Notes: generated from the sequence alone by a model not told the origin. A stretch of DNA of 64,000 nucleotides from Halobellus sp. MBLA0158 (GCF_041477585.1 NZ_JBGNYA010000001.1:1-64000); one strand, 5' to 3'; positions 52,150 through 63,169 are shown, numbered from the stretch's first letter. Numbers and translations: made by a program.

Positions 52150-53121
52150 TCACCGATCGTCGGGATCGATCGCGTCGCCGTCGGCGCCGTCGGCTGAGCC
52201 CCGCCCGCCCGCGGCCGACGCGTCGTCCTCGACGTCGACGGACAGCTCGCCGCTGAGTTCGTGGCCCGACGGCGGCCCGAGCGTCAGGCCGACCTCGTCG
52301 AAGCGGGACTTCACGCGCCGCCGGAAGTCCGATTTGAGCGTCACCAGATCGACGTCCATCGGGTCGCCGACCCAGAACTCCGCCCGCAGGCGCACCGAGC
52401 TCCCCTCGAAGGAGACCAGCCGCGCGGTCGGGTCGGGCTCTTCGAGGATCCGGTCGTCGCCGCGGGCGACCTCGACCAGCTCCCGGAGCGCGAGCTCCGC
52501 GTCGTCGCCGTACGCGACGTCGACGACCTCGTCGACGCGGTAGCGCTGGCGCCCGTACGGCCGGGTGAGCGTGTTCGCGGTCAGCTCCGTGTTGGGGACG
52601 GTGACCGTCTCGTTGTTCGGCGTCCGGACGCGGGTCACCCGGAAGTCGACCGCCTCGACGACGCCCTCGCCGCCGGGCCAGGCGATCCAGTCGCCGACGT
52701 TGAAGTCGGGGTCGGCGACGAGGAAGAGCCCGCTGACGAGCGAGCCGACGACCTGCTGGCTCGATGCGCCGACGACGAGCGTGAGCGCGGCGGCGACGAT
52801 CGAGAGATCCGTCAGGAGCCGGCCGAAGCCCGCGCCCGCGATCCCGGCGACGAGCGCGAGGAGGATCACGAACGCGTGGAAGTACGTCTGGACGGCCGTC
52901 TCGATGGTAGGGTTGTTCCGGTTCCGCGCGACGACCACCCGGACGACCGCCGGGAGGACGAGCAGCCGCCCGACCGCGTACGTCGCGATCGCGGCGATCG
53001 CGAAGCCCGAGACCGCGCGCACGATCTCGGCGTAGGGCTCGCCCGCGATCCCGTCGACCGCGCCCGGAGGGACGAGCTGCGCCGGCGGCGCGCTCGCGAG
53101 GGAGAGCAGTCCCTGATACAC
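52150..53121 (-). CDS. MscS-family mechanosensitive channel
   Basis: 323 residues from a GTG at 53121, chosen because an AT-rich CCTTTTTGTAC sits about 30 bases upstream. Three transmembrane helices (about 25-120); the pore helix region is LSIVAAALTLVVGASSQQVV and the beta domain begins FNVGDWIAWPGGEGVVEAVD, which matches MscS. The C-terminal cytoplasmic vestibule follows and ends in an acidic tail. Provides pressure relief on osmotic downshock, important for halophiles. Inserted between nusA and rpsL. Confidence 0.9.
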   Translation of the reverse strand: MYQGLLSLASAPPAQLVPPGAVDGIAGEPYAEIVRAVSGFAIAAIATYAVGRLLVLPAVVRVVVARNRNNPTIETAVQTYFHAFVILLALVAGIAGAGFGRLLTDLSIVAAALTLVVGASSQQVVGSLVSGLFLVADPDFNVGDWIAWPGGEGVVEAVDFRVTRVRTPNNETVTVPNTELTANTLTRPYGRQRYRVDEVVDVAYGDDAELALRELVEVARGDDRILEEPDPTARLVSFEGSSVRLRAEFWVGDPMDVDLVTLKSDFRRRVKSRFDEVGLTLGPPSGHELSGELSVDVEDDASAAGGRGSADGADGDAIDPDDR

Positions 53122-53196
53122 GTCTCCGACAGCGGGACACGAGTACAAAAAGGTGTAGTCGGCGGCGGGGGCCGATCCACTCGGCCCGCGGCCCGG

Positions 53197-53619
53197 CTAC
53201 GTCAGTTGGATGTCGTCGATGTCATAGTGCCGCTCGGCGAGCGTCCGCGCGGTCTCGATGTGCTTTCCCTCGGCGCCGATCGCGACGCCGCGGTCGTCCT
53301 CGGGCACCTCGACGTAGGCGACGGTCTCGCCGCCCTGCTCGGAGAGGGTGACGTGCCGGACCGCGGCGGGCGCGAGCGCGCTCTCGACGAACGCGGCGGG
53401 CGTGTCGGCGTCCTCGACAAGCTCGACGTCGCGGCCGATCGAGTCCTCGACGGTCCGGACGTGTGCGCCGCCCGGGCCGATCGCCGCGCCCATCTCGCCG
53501 GCGGCGACCAGGATGACGACCCGCTCGTCGTAGCAGAGACAATCGCGGGCCGTCGCGCCCGTCTCGTCCTCGAAGAGGGCGATGTATCGCCGCGCCTCGT
53601 CGGAGAGCGTGATGCGCAT
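53197..53619 (-). CDS. nusA: NusA-like KH-domain transcription factor
   Basis: 140-residue archaeal NusA, which has only the two KH domains. GPGGAHVRTVEDSIGRDVEL and GAEGKHIETARTLAERHYD are the KH GxxG cores. It starts MRITLSDEARRYIALFEDE and lies five bases after rpoA2, closing the RNA polymerase operon. It probably links RNA polymerase with nascent RNA or rRNA synthesis; its precise archaeal function is less clear than in bacteria. Confidence 0.93.
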   Translation of the reverse strand: MRITLSDEARRYIALFEDETGATARDCLCYDERVVILVAAGEMGAAIGPGGAHVRTVEDSIGRDVELVEDADTPAAFVESALAPAAVRHVTLSEQGGETVAYVEVPEDDRGVAIGAEGKHIETARTLAERHYDIDDIQLT

Positions 53620-53624
53620 CGGGG

Positions 53625-54872
53625 TCAGTCGTCCGCGCGGTCCGGGGCCGACGCCGAGGAGCCGCCACCGTCCGCCTTGAGCGAGCCCATCCGTAGGTCG
53701 ACGTCGCCGGTGCCGATCGAGACGGGCTTGCCGACGATGACGTTCTCGATGACGCCGTCGAGGTCGTCCTCCTCGCCGTGGACCGCGGCGTCGAGCAGGT
53801 GATTGACCGTCACCTCGAAGGCCGCCCGCGCGAGCACGGAGTCCTTCGAGCCCGAGATGCCGTGGCGCCCGATCGATTCGATCTCGCCGCGGTTCGTCAT
53901 AATGTCCGCGACGAGCATCAGGTGCCGGACGTTCACGTCGTCGAGACCCTGCTCGCGCAGCGTCTCCATCGTCTCGTCGATGATCGCCTCGCGGGCCGCC
54001 TCGATCCCGAGGTTGCGGTAGATCTCGTGGATGTTGTTGCTCGTGGTGCGGGAGGCGTCGACGCCCTCGATCGAGAGCACGTCGCCGAAGGCCGACCCCT
54101 CGGTGTAGAGGACGAACTCCTCGCCGTCGGTCCGCTCGTTGTCCTCCTTGCGGATGACGACGCGGGAGATGTCCTCCAGCCCCTTGAACACGATGTCGCG
54201 GAGCTCTTCGACCAACTGGAGGAGCCGCCGGTAGCTCGGCTCGTCGGGGCCGAACTCGATGAGCGTCTCCGACCGACGGGTGTCGACGCCGAGGGCGTCC
54301 TCGATCGTCTCGGCGATCTCCTGGGCGACGGTGTCGACGTCGTCGACGGTCGGCCACCGCTCGTCCAGCGTGTCCTCGTTGAGGTCGACCTGGACGATCA
54401 TGTCCGCGACGTTCGTCGAGATGTCGCCGAGCGCGAGGATCTTCGTCGCCTCCATCTGCCAGACGACCTCGTGGGCGCGCTCGCGGTTCTCGGCGTACTC
54501 GTCTTCGAGGTGGACCGTCATCATCGGCGTGTCCGGGGTCTTCCGGGCGTCCACGAGCTCGATGAGCCGCGGGAGGCCCTGCGTGACGTCGATCTCGGCG
54601 ACGCCCGCGTAGTGGAACGTGTTCATCGTCATCTGCGTCCCGGGCTCGCCGATCGACTGCGCGGAGACGGTCCCGACGGGGTCGTGGGCGTCGACGCGGG
54701 AGTCCTCGTACCGCGAGTGGATCGCCTGGGCGATCTCGTCGGCCTGCTCGGTGGTGACGCCCTCCCGGTCTTCGATCGTCTCGTAGATGCGGTGCCGGAG
54801 GCTCTCGGGCAGGCCGTAGTCCCGCACGATCGCCTCGATGTCGTCTGTGACGTGTTCGTACTCCTCAGTCAT
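53625..54872 (-). CDS. rpoA2: RNA polymerase subunit A''
   Basis: 415-residue C-terminal half of the largest subunit. [20 protein letters not shown] is the bridge-helix/trigger-loop area, and [20 protein letters not shown] is the rim helix region. The archaeal split of the beta-prime homologue falls here as usual. Starts inside the end of rpoA1 (eight-base overlap). Last 25 residues are a disordered Ser/Asp tail. Confidence 0.96.
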   Translation of the reverse strand: MTEEYEHVTDDIEAIVRDYGLPESLRHRIYETIEDREGVTTEQADEIAQAIHSRYEDSRVDAHDPVGTVSAQSIGEPGTQMTMNTFHYAGVAEIDVTQGLPRLIELVDARKTPDTPMMTVHLEDEYAENRERAHEVVWQMEATKILALGDISTNVADMIVQVDLNEDTLDERWPTVDDVDTVAQEIAETIEDALGVDTRRSETLIEFGPDEPSYRRLLQLVEELRDIVFKGLEDISRVVIRKEDNERTDGEEFVLYTEGSAFGDVLSIEGVDASRTTSNNIHEIYRNLGIEAAREAIIDETMETLREQGLDDVNVRHLMLVADIMTNRGEIESIGRHGISGSKDSVLARAAFEVTVNHLLDAAVHGEEDDLDGVIENVIVGKPVSIGTGDVDLRMGSLKADGGGSSASAPDRADD

Positions 54873-57795
54873 CGGACTCCACCTCCAGGCTCTGGGCCTT
54901 GTCGAGGCCCGGCCCGGCGTACTCGGAGATGTTCGTCGGCCGCTCCTGCCGGCCGAGGAACTGCTCCTTTTCGGCCTCGGAGTCGAACTCCGCGTCGAGG
55001 ATGCGGTCGGCGATGTTCTCGACGTCGATCGGGTTCTCCTCGGAGGAGGAGACCTTCACGGGCGAGGTGCCGTCCTCGCCGAACTCGAACTGGACGACCG
55101 TCCCCGAGGTGTCGCGGACGGTGCCGTCGTACTGCGCTTCCAGCTCGGAGAGGGCGTTGATCAGCCGGCGCTGGAGGTACCCGGACTTGGAGGTCCGGAC
55201 GGCCGTGTCGACCAGCCCCTCGCGGCCGCCCATCGCGTGGAAGAAGAACTCCCGCGGGGTCAGCCCGCCGCGGTAGCTGTTCTCGACGAAGCCGTGGGCC
55301 TCCGCCGAGAGGTCGTCCGGCTTGTAGTGGCTGAGGGTCCGCCCCTCGTAGCCGCGGTTGATCCGCTCGCCGCGGACGGCCTGCTGGCCGACGCAGCCGG
55401 CCATCTGCGTGAGGTTCAGCATCGAGCCACGCGCGCCGGAGCGGGCCATCACCACGGCGGGGTTGTCGTCGCTGAAGTGGTCCTCGGCGATCTCGCCCGC
55501 GGAGTCGCGGGCCTTGCCGAGCTGCTGCATAATCTTCATCTCCAGGGTCTCGTCGACCGTCCGGCCGGGGAGCGATTCGAGCTCGCCGGCCTCGTAGATC
55601 TCGATGAGCTCCTCGACGCGGTCGTAGGCGCTGCCGATCGCCTCGTCGACCTGCGCTGTGGCCTCGTCCGGGATGGACTCGTCGTCGATCCCGATCGAGA
55701 AGCCGAAGTGCATGATCGCGCGCATCGCCAGCGAGGCGACCTCGTTGACGAACACGCGGGCGCGGGTCTTCGAGTGGAGCTTCGCCAGGGTGTCGACGAC
55801 CTCGCCGCCGAAGGCGCCGACGGCGTCCTCGTCGATCGTCCCCGAGACGAGCCGCCCGTCCTCGATGACGACCTCGTCGCCGGCCGAGGAGGTGAACTCG
55901 AGGTTCAGGTCGTCCGGCAGGAGCTCGCTGAAGAGCTGGCGGCCGGTCCAGTAGGGCTCGCCGGTCTCGTCCTCGCCGACCGGCTCGGGGAGCGTGTCGA
56001 TGCTCGTCGCCCGGAGCAGGTCGAGCGCCTGCGTCTCGGTGAACTCGGGGTTGCCGTTCGTGAGGAGGTAGGTGCCCGAGATGTGGTCCTGGATCGCGCC
56101 GATGATGTTCTCGCCGAAGCGCGGGCTGAGCATCTGCTCTTGGACGCGCATCAGGACGCGGGCCTCCGCGCGCGACTCCTCGGTCTGGAGCGCGTGCATG
56201 TTCATCTCGTCGCCGTCGAAGTCGGCGTTGTACGGCGGGCAGACGACGGTGTTGAGCCGGAAGGTCTTGTACGGCATCACGACGACCTCGTGGGCCATAA
56301 TCGACATCCGGTGGAGTGACGGCTGGCGGTTGAAGATCACGATGTCGCCGTCGATCAGGTGGCGGTTGACCTCCCAGCCGGCGTCGATCTTCTCGGCGAG
56401 CTCCTCGCAGTTCTTCTCTGTCACCTTCAGCCGGCGGCCGTCGGGGCGTTTGACGTAGTTGGCGCCGGGGTGGCCCTCGGGGCCGTTGCGGACGTACTGC
56501 TTGGCCCGGTCGAGGTTCCGCTCGGAGACGTTCATCGTCTGGGTCATCTCGCGGGCGACGCGCTCGGGGACGCCGACCTCGTTGAGCGAGAGGGTGGGGT
56601 CCGGCGAGATGACGGTCCGCGCGGAGAAGTTCACGCGCTTGCCCGACAGCGACCCGCGGAAGCGACCCTCCTTGCCCTTCAGGCGCTGACTGAGCGTCTT
56701 GAGCGGCCGGCCGGAGCGGTGTCGCGCCGGCGGCGTGCCCGAGATCTCGTTGTCGATGAAGGTCGTGACGTGGTACTGGAGCAGCTCCCAGAGGTCCTCG
56801 ATGATCAGCTGGGGCGCGCCGGCCTCGCGGTTCTCCATGAACCGCTGATTGATCCGGATGATGTCGACGAGCTTGTGGGTGAGGTCGTCCTCGGAGCGCT
56901 GGCCGTTGTCGAGGGTAATCGACGGCCGCGCGGTGACCGGCGGGACCGGCAGGACGGTCAGGATCATCCACTCGGGCCGCGAGCGGCTCGGGTCGATCCC
57001 GAGGGTCTCGATGTCCTCGTCGGGGATGTCCTCGAACCAGTCGCGGATGTCCGAGGGCATGAGCTTGTTCATGTCCTCCTCGGTGAGGTCGACGTCGAGC
57101 GCCTTCTCGATCTTCTTTCTGTCGTCGCCGACGGGGCGGAACTCCCCGGAGAGGATGTCGTTCACGCGGCTGACGTCGAGGCCGCTCTCCTCGGCGAGCT
57201 CCGACGGGGAGACGCCGCCGTCGCCGTCGTCGTCGGGCTGCATCGCCGAGGCGATGCGCTCGGAGTAGTCGCCCGCGAGGACGTCCTGGACCTCGTAGTA
57301 GGTGGTTGGCTTCTCGTGTTTGATGTCGTGCTGGGGCGCGCCGCAGTGCGGGCAGCGGCCCGCCTTCCGCGCCTGGCGCACGGCCGACTTCAACACGTCG
57401 GTCCAGTCCTCGCCGAGCTCCTCGTTGCGCTGGAGCGCGTCGCGGTACTCGTCCTGCTCGTCGGCCGTCAGCGAGAGGCGACCGCACTCCCGACAGGTCG
57501 AGCGGAGCAGGCGGCGGATGAGCTTGGTGAAGCCGACGTGGATGACGGGCGCGGCGAGCTCGATGTGGCCGAAGTGGCCGTTACACGAGCCCGAGTGCGA
57601 CCCGCAGGTGCGGCACTCCAGGCCGGGATCGATGACGCCCAGCCGGGGGTCCATCAGGCCCATATCGATGGGGTAGCCGTCGTCGTCGTAGGTGTCCGCG
57701 GTGATGATCTTCGTCGCGGACATGTCGCGGTACGTCTCGGGGTCCATCAGCCCGAACTGGATGGCGCCGATCTCTTTGGGTGTCTGCATTGACAT
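54865..57795 (-). CDS. rpoA1: RNA polymerase subunit A'
   Basis: 976-residue N-terminal half of the largest subunit. Zinc sites [17 protein letters not shown] (about 62-78) and [10 protein letters not shown]; active-site [12 protein letters not shown] at about 523-534; bridge-side [19 protein letters not shown]. Relative to other archaea there is an extra segment at about 180-240 ([20 protein letters not shown] and following) that resembles an XRE-type helix-turn-helix. Two starts, 57795 and 57789, are possible; the first ATG is given. Overlaps rpoA2 by eight bases. Confidence 0.96.
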   Translation of the reverse strand: MSMQTPKEIGAIQFGLMDPETYRDMSATKIITADTYDDDGYPIDMGLMDPRLGVIDPGLECRTCGSHSGSCNGHFGHIELAAPVIHVGFTKLIRRLLRSTCRECGRLSLTADEQDEYRDALQRNEELGEDWTDVLKSAVRQARKAGRCPHCGAPQHDIKHEKPTTYYEVQDVLAGDYSERIASAMQPDDDGDGGVSPSELAEESGLDVSRVNDILSGEFRPVGDDRKKIEKALDVDLTEEDMNKLMPSDIRDWFEDIPDEDIETLGIDPSRSRPEWMILTVLPVPPVTARPSITLDNGQRSEDDLTHKLVDIIRINQRFMENREAGAPQLIIEDLWELLQYHVTTFIDNEISGTPPARHRSGRPLKTLSQRLKGKEGRFRGSLSGKRVNFSARTVISPDPTLSLNEVGVPERVAREMTQTMNVSERNLDRAKQYVRNGPEGHPGANYVKRPDGRRLKVTEKNCEELAEKIDAGWEVNRHLIDGDIVIFNRQPSLHRMSIMAHEVVVMPYKTFRLNTVVCPPYNADFDGDEMNMHALQTEESRAEARVLMRVQEQMLSPRFGENIIGAIQDHISGTYLLTNGNPEFTETQALDLLRATSIDTLPEPVGEDETGEPYWTGRQLFSELLPDDLNLEFTSSAGDEVVIEDGRLVSGTIDEDAVGAFGGEVVDTLAKLHSKTRARVFVNEVASLAMRAIMHFGFSIGIDDESIPDEATAQVDEAIGSAYDRVEELIEIYEAGELESLPGRTVDETLEMKIMQQLGKARDSAGEIAEDHFSDDNPAVVMARSGARGSMLNLTQMAGCVGQQAVRGERINRGYEGRTLSHYKPDDLSAEAHGFVENSYRGGLTPREFFFHAMGGREGLVDTAVRTSKSGYLQRRLINALSELEAQYDGTVRDTSGTVVQFEFGEDGTSPVKVSSSEENPIDVENIADRILDAEFDSEAEKEQFLGRQERPTNISEYAGPGLDKAQSLEVESDD

Positions 57796-57799
57796 TGTG

Positions 57800-59629
57800 T
57801 TAGACTGCGTCTTCGAGGTCCAGTCGCGGTCGGATGCCGAGCGCGATCATCTCATCGAGGAGGAGCTTGAACGCGTAGCTGATCTCGATCTCGTGGATGT
57901 CGTCCTCGTCGCCGGTGACGGGGTCGTAGATGCGGCGCTGGCCGCGGTCCTCGACGGCGACCATCCCCGTGTCCGCGGAGATGTACACCGTCTCCTTGTC
58001 CGAGGAGTCGAGCAGGCGCTCCTGCAACACCATCGCGGCCCCGTGGCCGATGACGGTGTCGCGCTCCATCTCGCCCAGCCGGAGGCCGCCCTCGCGGGCG
58101 CGCCCCTCGGTGGGCTGGCGGGTGAGCACCTGCACCGGCCCGCGCGAGCGGGCGTGCAGCTTGTTGCTCACCATGTGGTACAGCTTGTGGTAGAAGATGG
58201 TCCCGACGAAGATCTCGGCCTCGATCTTCTCGCCGGTGACGCCGGAGTACATCACCTCTTTGCCGGAGGACTTGAAGCCGTGGTCTTCGAGCGCCCCCCG
58301 GAGTTCCTCTTCGTCTTCGCCCTGGAAGGCGGTGCCGTCGACGCGGCGGCCCTCGAGCGCGCCGACCTTGCCGCCGAGCATCTCCAGGACGTGGCCGACC
58401 GTCATCCGCGACGGCAGCGCGTGGGGGTTCAACACGAGGTCGGGCACGACGCCCTCCTCGGTGAACGGCATGTCCTCCTGGGGCGCGAGGTGGCCGACGA
58501 CGCCCTTCTGGCCGTGGCGGGACGCGAACTTGTCCCCGAGTTCGGGGATCCGCTGGTCGCGGACGGAGACCTTCGCCAGTTTGGAGCCGTCCTCGCCCTC
58601 CATCAGCGTGACCGTGTCGACGACGCCCGACTCGCCCGAGCGCATCGTCACGGAGGTCTCCCGTCGCTTCTGCGGCGAGAGCCCGCCCATGTCGTCGGGC
58701 TCTTCGAGGAACCTGGGAGGAGATGTCTTCCCGAGGAGGACGGAGTTCTCGTCGACCCGGGTTTCGGGGTTGACGAGGCCGTCCTCGTCGAGGTGGGTGT
58801 AGGCGTCCTCGCCGCGGGCGCCGCGGACGTCCTGGCTCGGGATCTCGAAGCGGTCCTCCTGACCGCCGGGGTAGCGGCGCTCCTCGCCCTCGTAGGTCCG
58901 GAAGAAGTGCGAGCGCGCCATCGCGCGGTCTACCGAGCCCTGGTTCATCACCAGCGCGTCCTCGATGTTGAAACCTTCATACGACATCACGGCGACGACG
59001 AAGTTCTGGGCCGCCGGCCGCTCGTCGAACCCGATCTGCTCTGTGGTCTGGGTCTTGACCATCGACAGCTGCGGGTAGTGGAGGAGGTGCTGGCGCGTGT
59101 CGGGCCGGATGCGGTAGTTCGCCGCGGGCAGTCCGAGGGACTGCTTCATCATCCCCGCGCCCATCGTAATCCGGGGCGAGGCGTTGTGCTCGGGGTAGGG
59201 GATCATCCCCGCGCCGATGCCGAAGATGAGCTGCGGGTCGATTTCGAGGTGCGTGTGATCCTCTGTGACCTCGTCTTCGTCGACGGCGACGTAGATGTCC
59301 TCTTCCTCCTCGGCGTCGATGAACTCGACGTAGCCGCGGTCGACGAGGTCCTCGAACTCCAGGGCGCCCTCCTTGACCGCCTGGATCTCGTCGTCGCCGA
59401 GCAGCGGTTCGCCGTTCTCGACGACGATCAGCGGGCGCCGCGCCCGCCCGGCGTCGGCGTTGACGATGACCTCGCGGGTCCGCTCTTTCACCGAGACGTT
59501 GACCATCTCGCTGACGTCGCCGCGACGCCGCGCTTCTCGGATCTGTTCTGCGAGCTGTTCGGGGTCGGGATGGGTCCCGACCAGACTGCCGTTGACGTAG
59601 ACTTTCGCCTCGCGTTGTGCCTGAGCCAT
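57800..59629 (-). CDS. rpoB1: RNA polymerase subunit B'
   Basis: 609 residues, the C-terminal half of the second-largest subunit. [20 protein letters not shown] and [20 protein letters not shown] are active-site motifs; [16 protein letters not shown] and [15 protein letters not shown] are the C-terminal clamp parts. The zinc ribbon that other archaea have before the C-terminus reads VYISADTG and YDPVTGD, so all four Cys positions are Ser, Thr, Asp and Thr. Split B subunits are normal in haloarchaea and methanogens. Confidence 0.96.
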   Translation of the reverse strand: MAQAQREAKVYVNGSLVGTHPDPEQLAEQIREARRRGDVSEMVNVSVKERTREVIVNADAGRARRPLIVVENGEPLLGDDEIQAVKEGALEFEDLVDRGYVEFIDAEEEEDIYVAVDEDEVTEDHTHLEIDPQLIFGIGAGMIPYPEHNASPRITMGAGMMKQSLGLPAANYRIRPDTRQHLLHYPQLSMVKTQTTEQIGFDERPAAQNFVVAVMSYEGFNIEDALVMNQGSVDRAMARSHFFRTYEGEERRYPGGQEDRFEIPSQDVRGARGEDAYTHLDEDGLVNPETRVDENSVLLGKTSPPRFLEEPDDMGGLSPQKRRETSVTMRSGESGVVDTVTLMEGEDGSKLAKVSVRDQRIPELGDKFASRHGQKGVVGHLAPQEDMPFTEEGVVPDLVLNPHALPSRMTVGHVLEMLGGKVGALEGRRVDGTAFQGEDEEELRGALEDHGFKSSGKEVMYSGVTGEKIEAEIFVGTIFYHKLYHMVSNKLHARSRGPVQVLTRQPTEGRAREGGLRLGEMERDTVIGHGAAMVLQERLLDSSDKETVYISADTGMVAVEDRGQRRIYDPVTGDEDDIHEIEISYAFKLLLDEMIALGIRPRLDLEDAV

Positions 59630-59630
59630 G

Positions 59631-61199
59631 TTAGTCGTCCGCGGGTGTTCCGGTTGCCGGCCCCTCGATGCCGGGGATTCCTTCGACGCCCATCGACGCC
59701 AGTTCGCGCTTGAGGGCCTGTTCGTCCTCGATGTTCTGCGAGAGCTCCATCGCCTGTGCGAAGTTCTTCACCAGTCCGCAGTTCGGCCCCTCGGGGGTCT
59801 CGGAGGGGCAGATGCGACCCCACTGGGTCGCGTGCAGGTCGCGCGCCTCGAAGTGCGGCTGACTCCGCGACAGCGGGCTCCGGAGCCGCCGGAGGTGCGA
59901 GAGCACGCCCATGTAGTCCGTCCGGTCGACGAGCTGGGAGACGCCGGAGCGGCCGCCCACCCAGTTGCCCGTCGCGATCGGGTGTTCGAGCCGCTCTGTG
60001 AGCACGTCCGAACGGACGACGGTGTTGACCGTGAGCTGCCGATTCCGCATATTCGCCCGTTCGAGCTGGTACTTCACGTCGCGGGCGAGCTTGTTCAGCG
60101 CCGTCCGGAAGAGATCCTTCATCAGGTCGCCGGAGACCTTCAGGCGCTTGTTGGCGTAGTGGTCCTTGTCGTCGGACTCGCGGCGACCGAGCGCGAGCTC
60201 GAAGCAGGCCTCGGCCATCCGGCAGAGGTAGTACGCCTTGTTGATGCGGACGTCCTCGTCGTCGACGCCGTCCTCGTGGAGGTGCGGGAGGAGGTAGCGG
60301 TCGATGACGTAGTTCGCCCGCTTGAGCTGGTAGTTCTTGCCCTGGCCGCCGGCGACGCGCTTGCCGAGCGTCTCGATGGCCTCCTCTTCGGTCTGGACGT
60401 CGGCCTCCTCCAGATTTTCGAGCATGAACTTCACGATCTCGGGGTCGTCGGAGACGCGGTGGACGATCTCCTCGTCGGATTCGAGCCCGAGCGCGCGGAC
60501 GAGCGTCACGAAGTTCACCGAGCCGGAGACCGAGGGGAAGGAGACTTCGAGCAACCCTTCGCGGTTGCGCTCACACAGCACCAGCGCGCGGTACCCGCGG
60601 CGCTGGGAGAACGTCTTCGCGACCTGGATCTCGTCGCCGTACTTGGAGTCGTACTCCGCGAGGATCTTGTTGGGCGCGAGGTCCTCGCTCGTCATCAGCA
60701 CCCGCTCGGAGCCGTTGACGATGAAGTAGCCGCCGGGGTCGACGGGGTCCTCGCCGATCTCGATCAGGTCCTCGTCGGACAGGCCGGCGATGTTGCACTT
60801 CGTCGAGCCGACCATGATCGGCATCCGGCCGACCTTCGTCTCGGTGGTGTCGACGACGACCTCCTCTTCTTCCTCGCCGCCGCGCACGATGGACATCTCC
60901 ATAAACACCGGCGCGGCGTAGGTGATGTTCCGGAGGCGGGCCTCCTGCGGGAACAGCAGCTCCTCGGAGCCGTCGGCCTCGCGGACGCGCGGGGTCTCGA
61001 CGCGGACGTCGCCGAGCTCGACGAAGACGGGCTCTTCGCCCTCCTTGTCGCCGATGTCGGTCTCGATCCGTTCCTTCTCGGTGACGACGTCCTGCATCCC
61101 CCGCTCGAGGAAGTTGTTGAACGAGCGGAAGTGGTGTTCTGCGAGCCGTTCCTCGGAGAAGTACTCGCGCGAGACGACGCGTCGGTCCTGTCGGTTCAT
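59631..61199 (-). CDS. rpoB2: RNA polymerase subunit B''
   Basis: 522 residues, the N-terminal half of the second-largest subunit. It starts [40 protein letters not shown] is the lobe motif and [20 protein letters not shown] the fork-loop region near the C-terminus. One base separates it from rpoB1, and its start overlaps rpoH by four bases. Confidence 0.96.
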   Translation of the reverse strand: MNRQDRRVVSREYFSEERLAEHHFRSFNNFLERGMQDVVTEKERIETDIGDKEGEEPVFVELGDVRVETPRVREADGSEELLFPQEARLRNITYAAPVFMEMSIVRGGEEEEEVVVDTTETKVGRMPIMVGSTKCNIAGLSDEDLIEIGEDPVDPGGYFIVNGSERVLMTSEDLAPNKILAEYDSKYGDEIQVAKTFSQRRGYRALVLCERNREGLLEVSFPSVSGSVNFVTLVRALGLESDEEIVHRVSDDPEIVKFMLENLEEADVQTEEEAIETLGKRVAGGQGKNYQLKRANYVIDRYLLPHLHEDGVDDEDVRINKAYYLCRMAEACFELALGRRESDDKDHYANKRLKVSGDLMKDLFRTALNKLARDVKYQLERANMRNRQLTVNTVVRSDVLTERLEHPIATGNWVGGRSGVSQLVDRTDYMGVLSHLRRLRSPLSRSQPHFEARDLHATQWGRICPSETPEGPNCGLVKNFAQAMELSQNIEDEQALKRELASMGVEGIPGIEGPATGTPADD

Positions 61200-61423
61200 T
61201 CGATCACCAGTCGGTAGGATACCGCTTTGTCTGTGGTTCGGGAGTCGCGGACGATCTTGACGACGTCGCCGGGCTCGGCCTCGTCGGGGAGCGCCGGGTC
61301 GCGCCGCTTGATCTTCGGGAGATCGGTGCGCTTGACGTCGTACTGCGTCAGCATCGACTCGACCTCCTCCTCATCGATGAGCGTGTGCTCTGGGACGAGC
61401 TCGTGTTGGCTTACGTCTACCAT
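61196..61423 (-). CDS. rpoH: RNA polymerase subunit H
   Basis: 75-residue Rpb5 C-terminal homologue. [20 protein letters not shown] then [20 protein letters not shown] and [20 protein letters not shown] are diagnostic. First gene of rpoH-B''-B'-A'-A''-nusA. I use the ATG at 61423, the family start; an in-frame extension of 50 codons upstream has no similarity. Confidence 0.96.
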   Translation of the reverse strand: MVDVSQHELVPEHTLIDEEEVESMLTQYDVKRTDLPKIKRRDPALPDEAEPGDVVKIVRDSRTTDKAVSYRLVIE

Positions 61424-61764
61424 GTCTTGTGATGGGGTGTGGGTGGTGAAGAAGTTCTCACGGGATACTACAGCCCGGTTCGGATGGGAGCCATTTAACG
61501 CTTGCCAACTCCGAGTCGGAGAAGCGCGGCTCACCGCCACGGGGGACCAAACACCCGTGTTGGGTCGACACACGGACGTGGTGAATATAGATGTTGCGGC
61601 GATCGCAACGCGGTCGCGACGCGATTTTATATACCATCACGCCGCCAGCAGCCCCGTGACCTGAGAGCGGTCCCGCGGCGGGCTGCGGGTGTCCGGCACG
61701 TCGGCGCGGGCGTGGTAGTGCCGGCTGTTCGCCCTTCGTTCGAGCCGAGCCCCGCGTCCGGCCG
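61424..61764. promoter_or_regulatory. Promoter region of the RNA polymerase operon (341 bases)
   Basis: Two candidate TATA boxes on the minus strand: a strong TATATAAAA at 61625-61633, giving a leader near 180 bases, and GTTAAAT at 61493-61499, giving a leader near 45 bases. Between them AACACGGGTGTTTGG forms an imperfect palindrome near 61547-61562. No tRNA or protein gene is convincing here. Confidence 0.5.
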
Positions 61765-63057
61765 CTACTCGACGACGAGGCTCGTCCGGTCGTCGACCGC
61801 TTCGGCCTCCTCGAAGTCACCGCCGCCGAGCAGGCCGCGAGCGGCGCGTTTGCCCCACTCCACAGCCGGCTGGGAGAACGTCGACACCGACGCCAGCTCG
61901 CCGTAGAGCACGCAGGCGGCCTCCATCTCGTAGAGCAGCGAGCCGAGGCTCCGCTCGTCGACCGCGTCGATCTCGATCCGGATCGCCGGCACGCCCGACG
62001 CCGCGAGGCTCGCCTCCGTCGCCTCGAACTCGGCGTCGAGCAGGTCGCCGAGCGAGGAGCCGCCGAGGTACGAGAGGCCCGACAGGTCGGTCTCGGGGAT
62101 GTCGCGGTCGACGCGCTCCTGCGGCCGGACGAGCGTGACGAGCTTGTCCCGCGGCCCGGCGCGGTAGAGCTGGAGCTGGGAGTGCTGGTCGGTCGCGCCG
62201 AGCGCCCGCGCCGGCGTCTGTCCGAGCCCGTCCTTGCCCAGGCTCTCGGCCCACAGCTGCGCGAACCACTCGGCGAACGTCTCCAGGCGCTCGGCGTAGG
62301 GCATCATCGCGTTCGTGAGCGCGCCGCGCCCGGCGAGCGCGTACGTGGTCGCGCCGTACGCGTAGGCGGACGTCTCGAACAGCGACCCGGAGAGCCCGTC
62401 CGCCGCCTCGGCCGCGCCGTCCCTGATCGCGTCGAGGTCGTGGCCCTGGATCGCCGCGACGGCGAGCCCGACCGTCGAGAGCGCCGAGAACCGCCCGGGG
62501 ACGCCGTCGGGGACCGGAAGCGACGGGAGGTCGTGTTCGGCCGCCAGCCCGCGGAGGTTCCCCTCCTCGCCGGTGGTGACGAACGTCCGTTCGGTCCAGT
62601 CGACGCCCGCGTCCGCCATCGCGTCGCGGACGACGAGGAAGTTCGCGAGCGTCTCCGCCGTCGTCCCCGATTTGGAAACCACGTTCACGACCGTCCGGTC
62701 GAGCGGCAGCGACGCCAGCAGTTCGGAGACGTGCTCGGGGTCGACGTTGTCGAGGAAGTACGCGTCCGGGTCCGACGGGGCCGAGAGCGCATCGGCGAAA
62801 GTGGCCGCGCCCAGGGCGCTCCCGCCGATGCCGACCGTCAGCACGGCGGCCGGATCGTCGAAGGGCGCGACGGCGCTCCTGATCGCGTCGAGGTCGACGG
62901 TGTCGGGGAGATTCAGCGCCGCGTAGCCGTGTTCGGCGTTCCGGCGACCGGCCTCGATCCGCTCGTGGGCCGTCGCCACCTGTTCGTCGAGCCGTTCGAG
63001 CGACGCCCGCGAGACGCCCGGGGTCGCATCGAGCGCGCTGCCGAGATCGACGTGCAT
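61765..63057 (-). CDS. pgi: Glucose-6-phosphate isomerase
   Basis: 430 residues of the classical SIS-fold phosphoglucose isomerase, interconverting glucose-6- and fructose-6-phosphate, mainly for gluconeogenesis in haloarchaea. VGIGGSALGAATFADAL, VVSKSGTTAETLANF (the SKSGTT phosphate loop) and LGATDQHSQLQLY are diagnostic. Near the C-terminus FSQPAVEWGKRAARGLL is the catalytic Lys region. Compact archaeal length. Starts MHVDLGSALDATPG. Next to the RNA polymerase operon but with its own GCTTTTTC element upstream. Confidence 0.95.
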   Translation of the reverse strand: MHVDLGSALDATPGVSRASLERLDEQVATAHERIEAGRRNAEHGYAALNLPDTVDLDAIRSAVAPFDDPAAVLTVGIGGSALGAATFADALSAPSDPDAYFLDNVDPEHVSELLASLPLDRTVVNVVSKSGTTAETLANFLVVRDAMADAGVDWTERTFVTTGEEGNLRGLAAEHDLPSLPVPDGVPGRFSALSTVGLAVAAIQGHDLDAIRDGAAEAADGLSGSLFETSAYAYGATTYALAGRGALTNAMMPYAERLETFAEWFAQLWAESLGKDGLGQTPARALGATDQHSQLQLYRAGPRDKLVTLVRPQERVDRDIPETDLSGLSYLGGSSLGDLLDAEFEATEASLAASGVPAIRIEIDAVDERSLGSLLYEMEAACVLYGELASVSTFSQPAVEWGKRAARGLLGGGDFEEAEAVDDRTSLVVE

Positions 63058-63169
63058 ACGCGTCCACTACCGCGCCGGGCGAAAAAGCGGTCGGTTGGGA
63101 GCGCGCCGGGCGAGGTCGCGAGCGCGCCGGACCGGTCCGTTGAAACGCCCGCGCGCCCTACGGCGACCG

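Noticed and set aside
57800-61199. Split of the second-largest RNA polymerase subunit as a possible frameshift
   Set aside because: B'' and B' have proper stop and start codons one base apart at the usual archaeal split point; this is a normal gene fission, as is A'/A''.
61500-61580. Possible tRNA-like fold upstream of rpoH
   Set aside because: No full cloverleaf: acceptor and T arms do not pair and no anticodon loop is in register.
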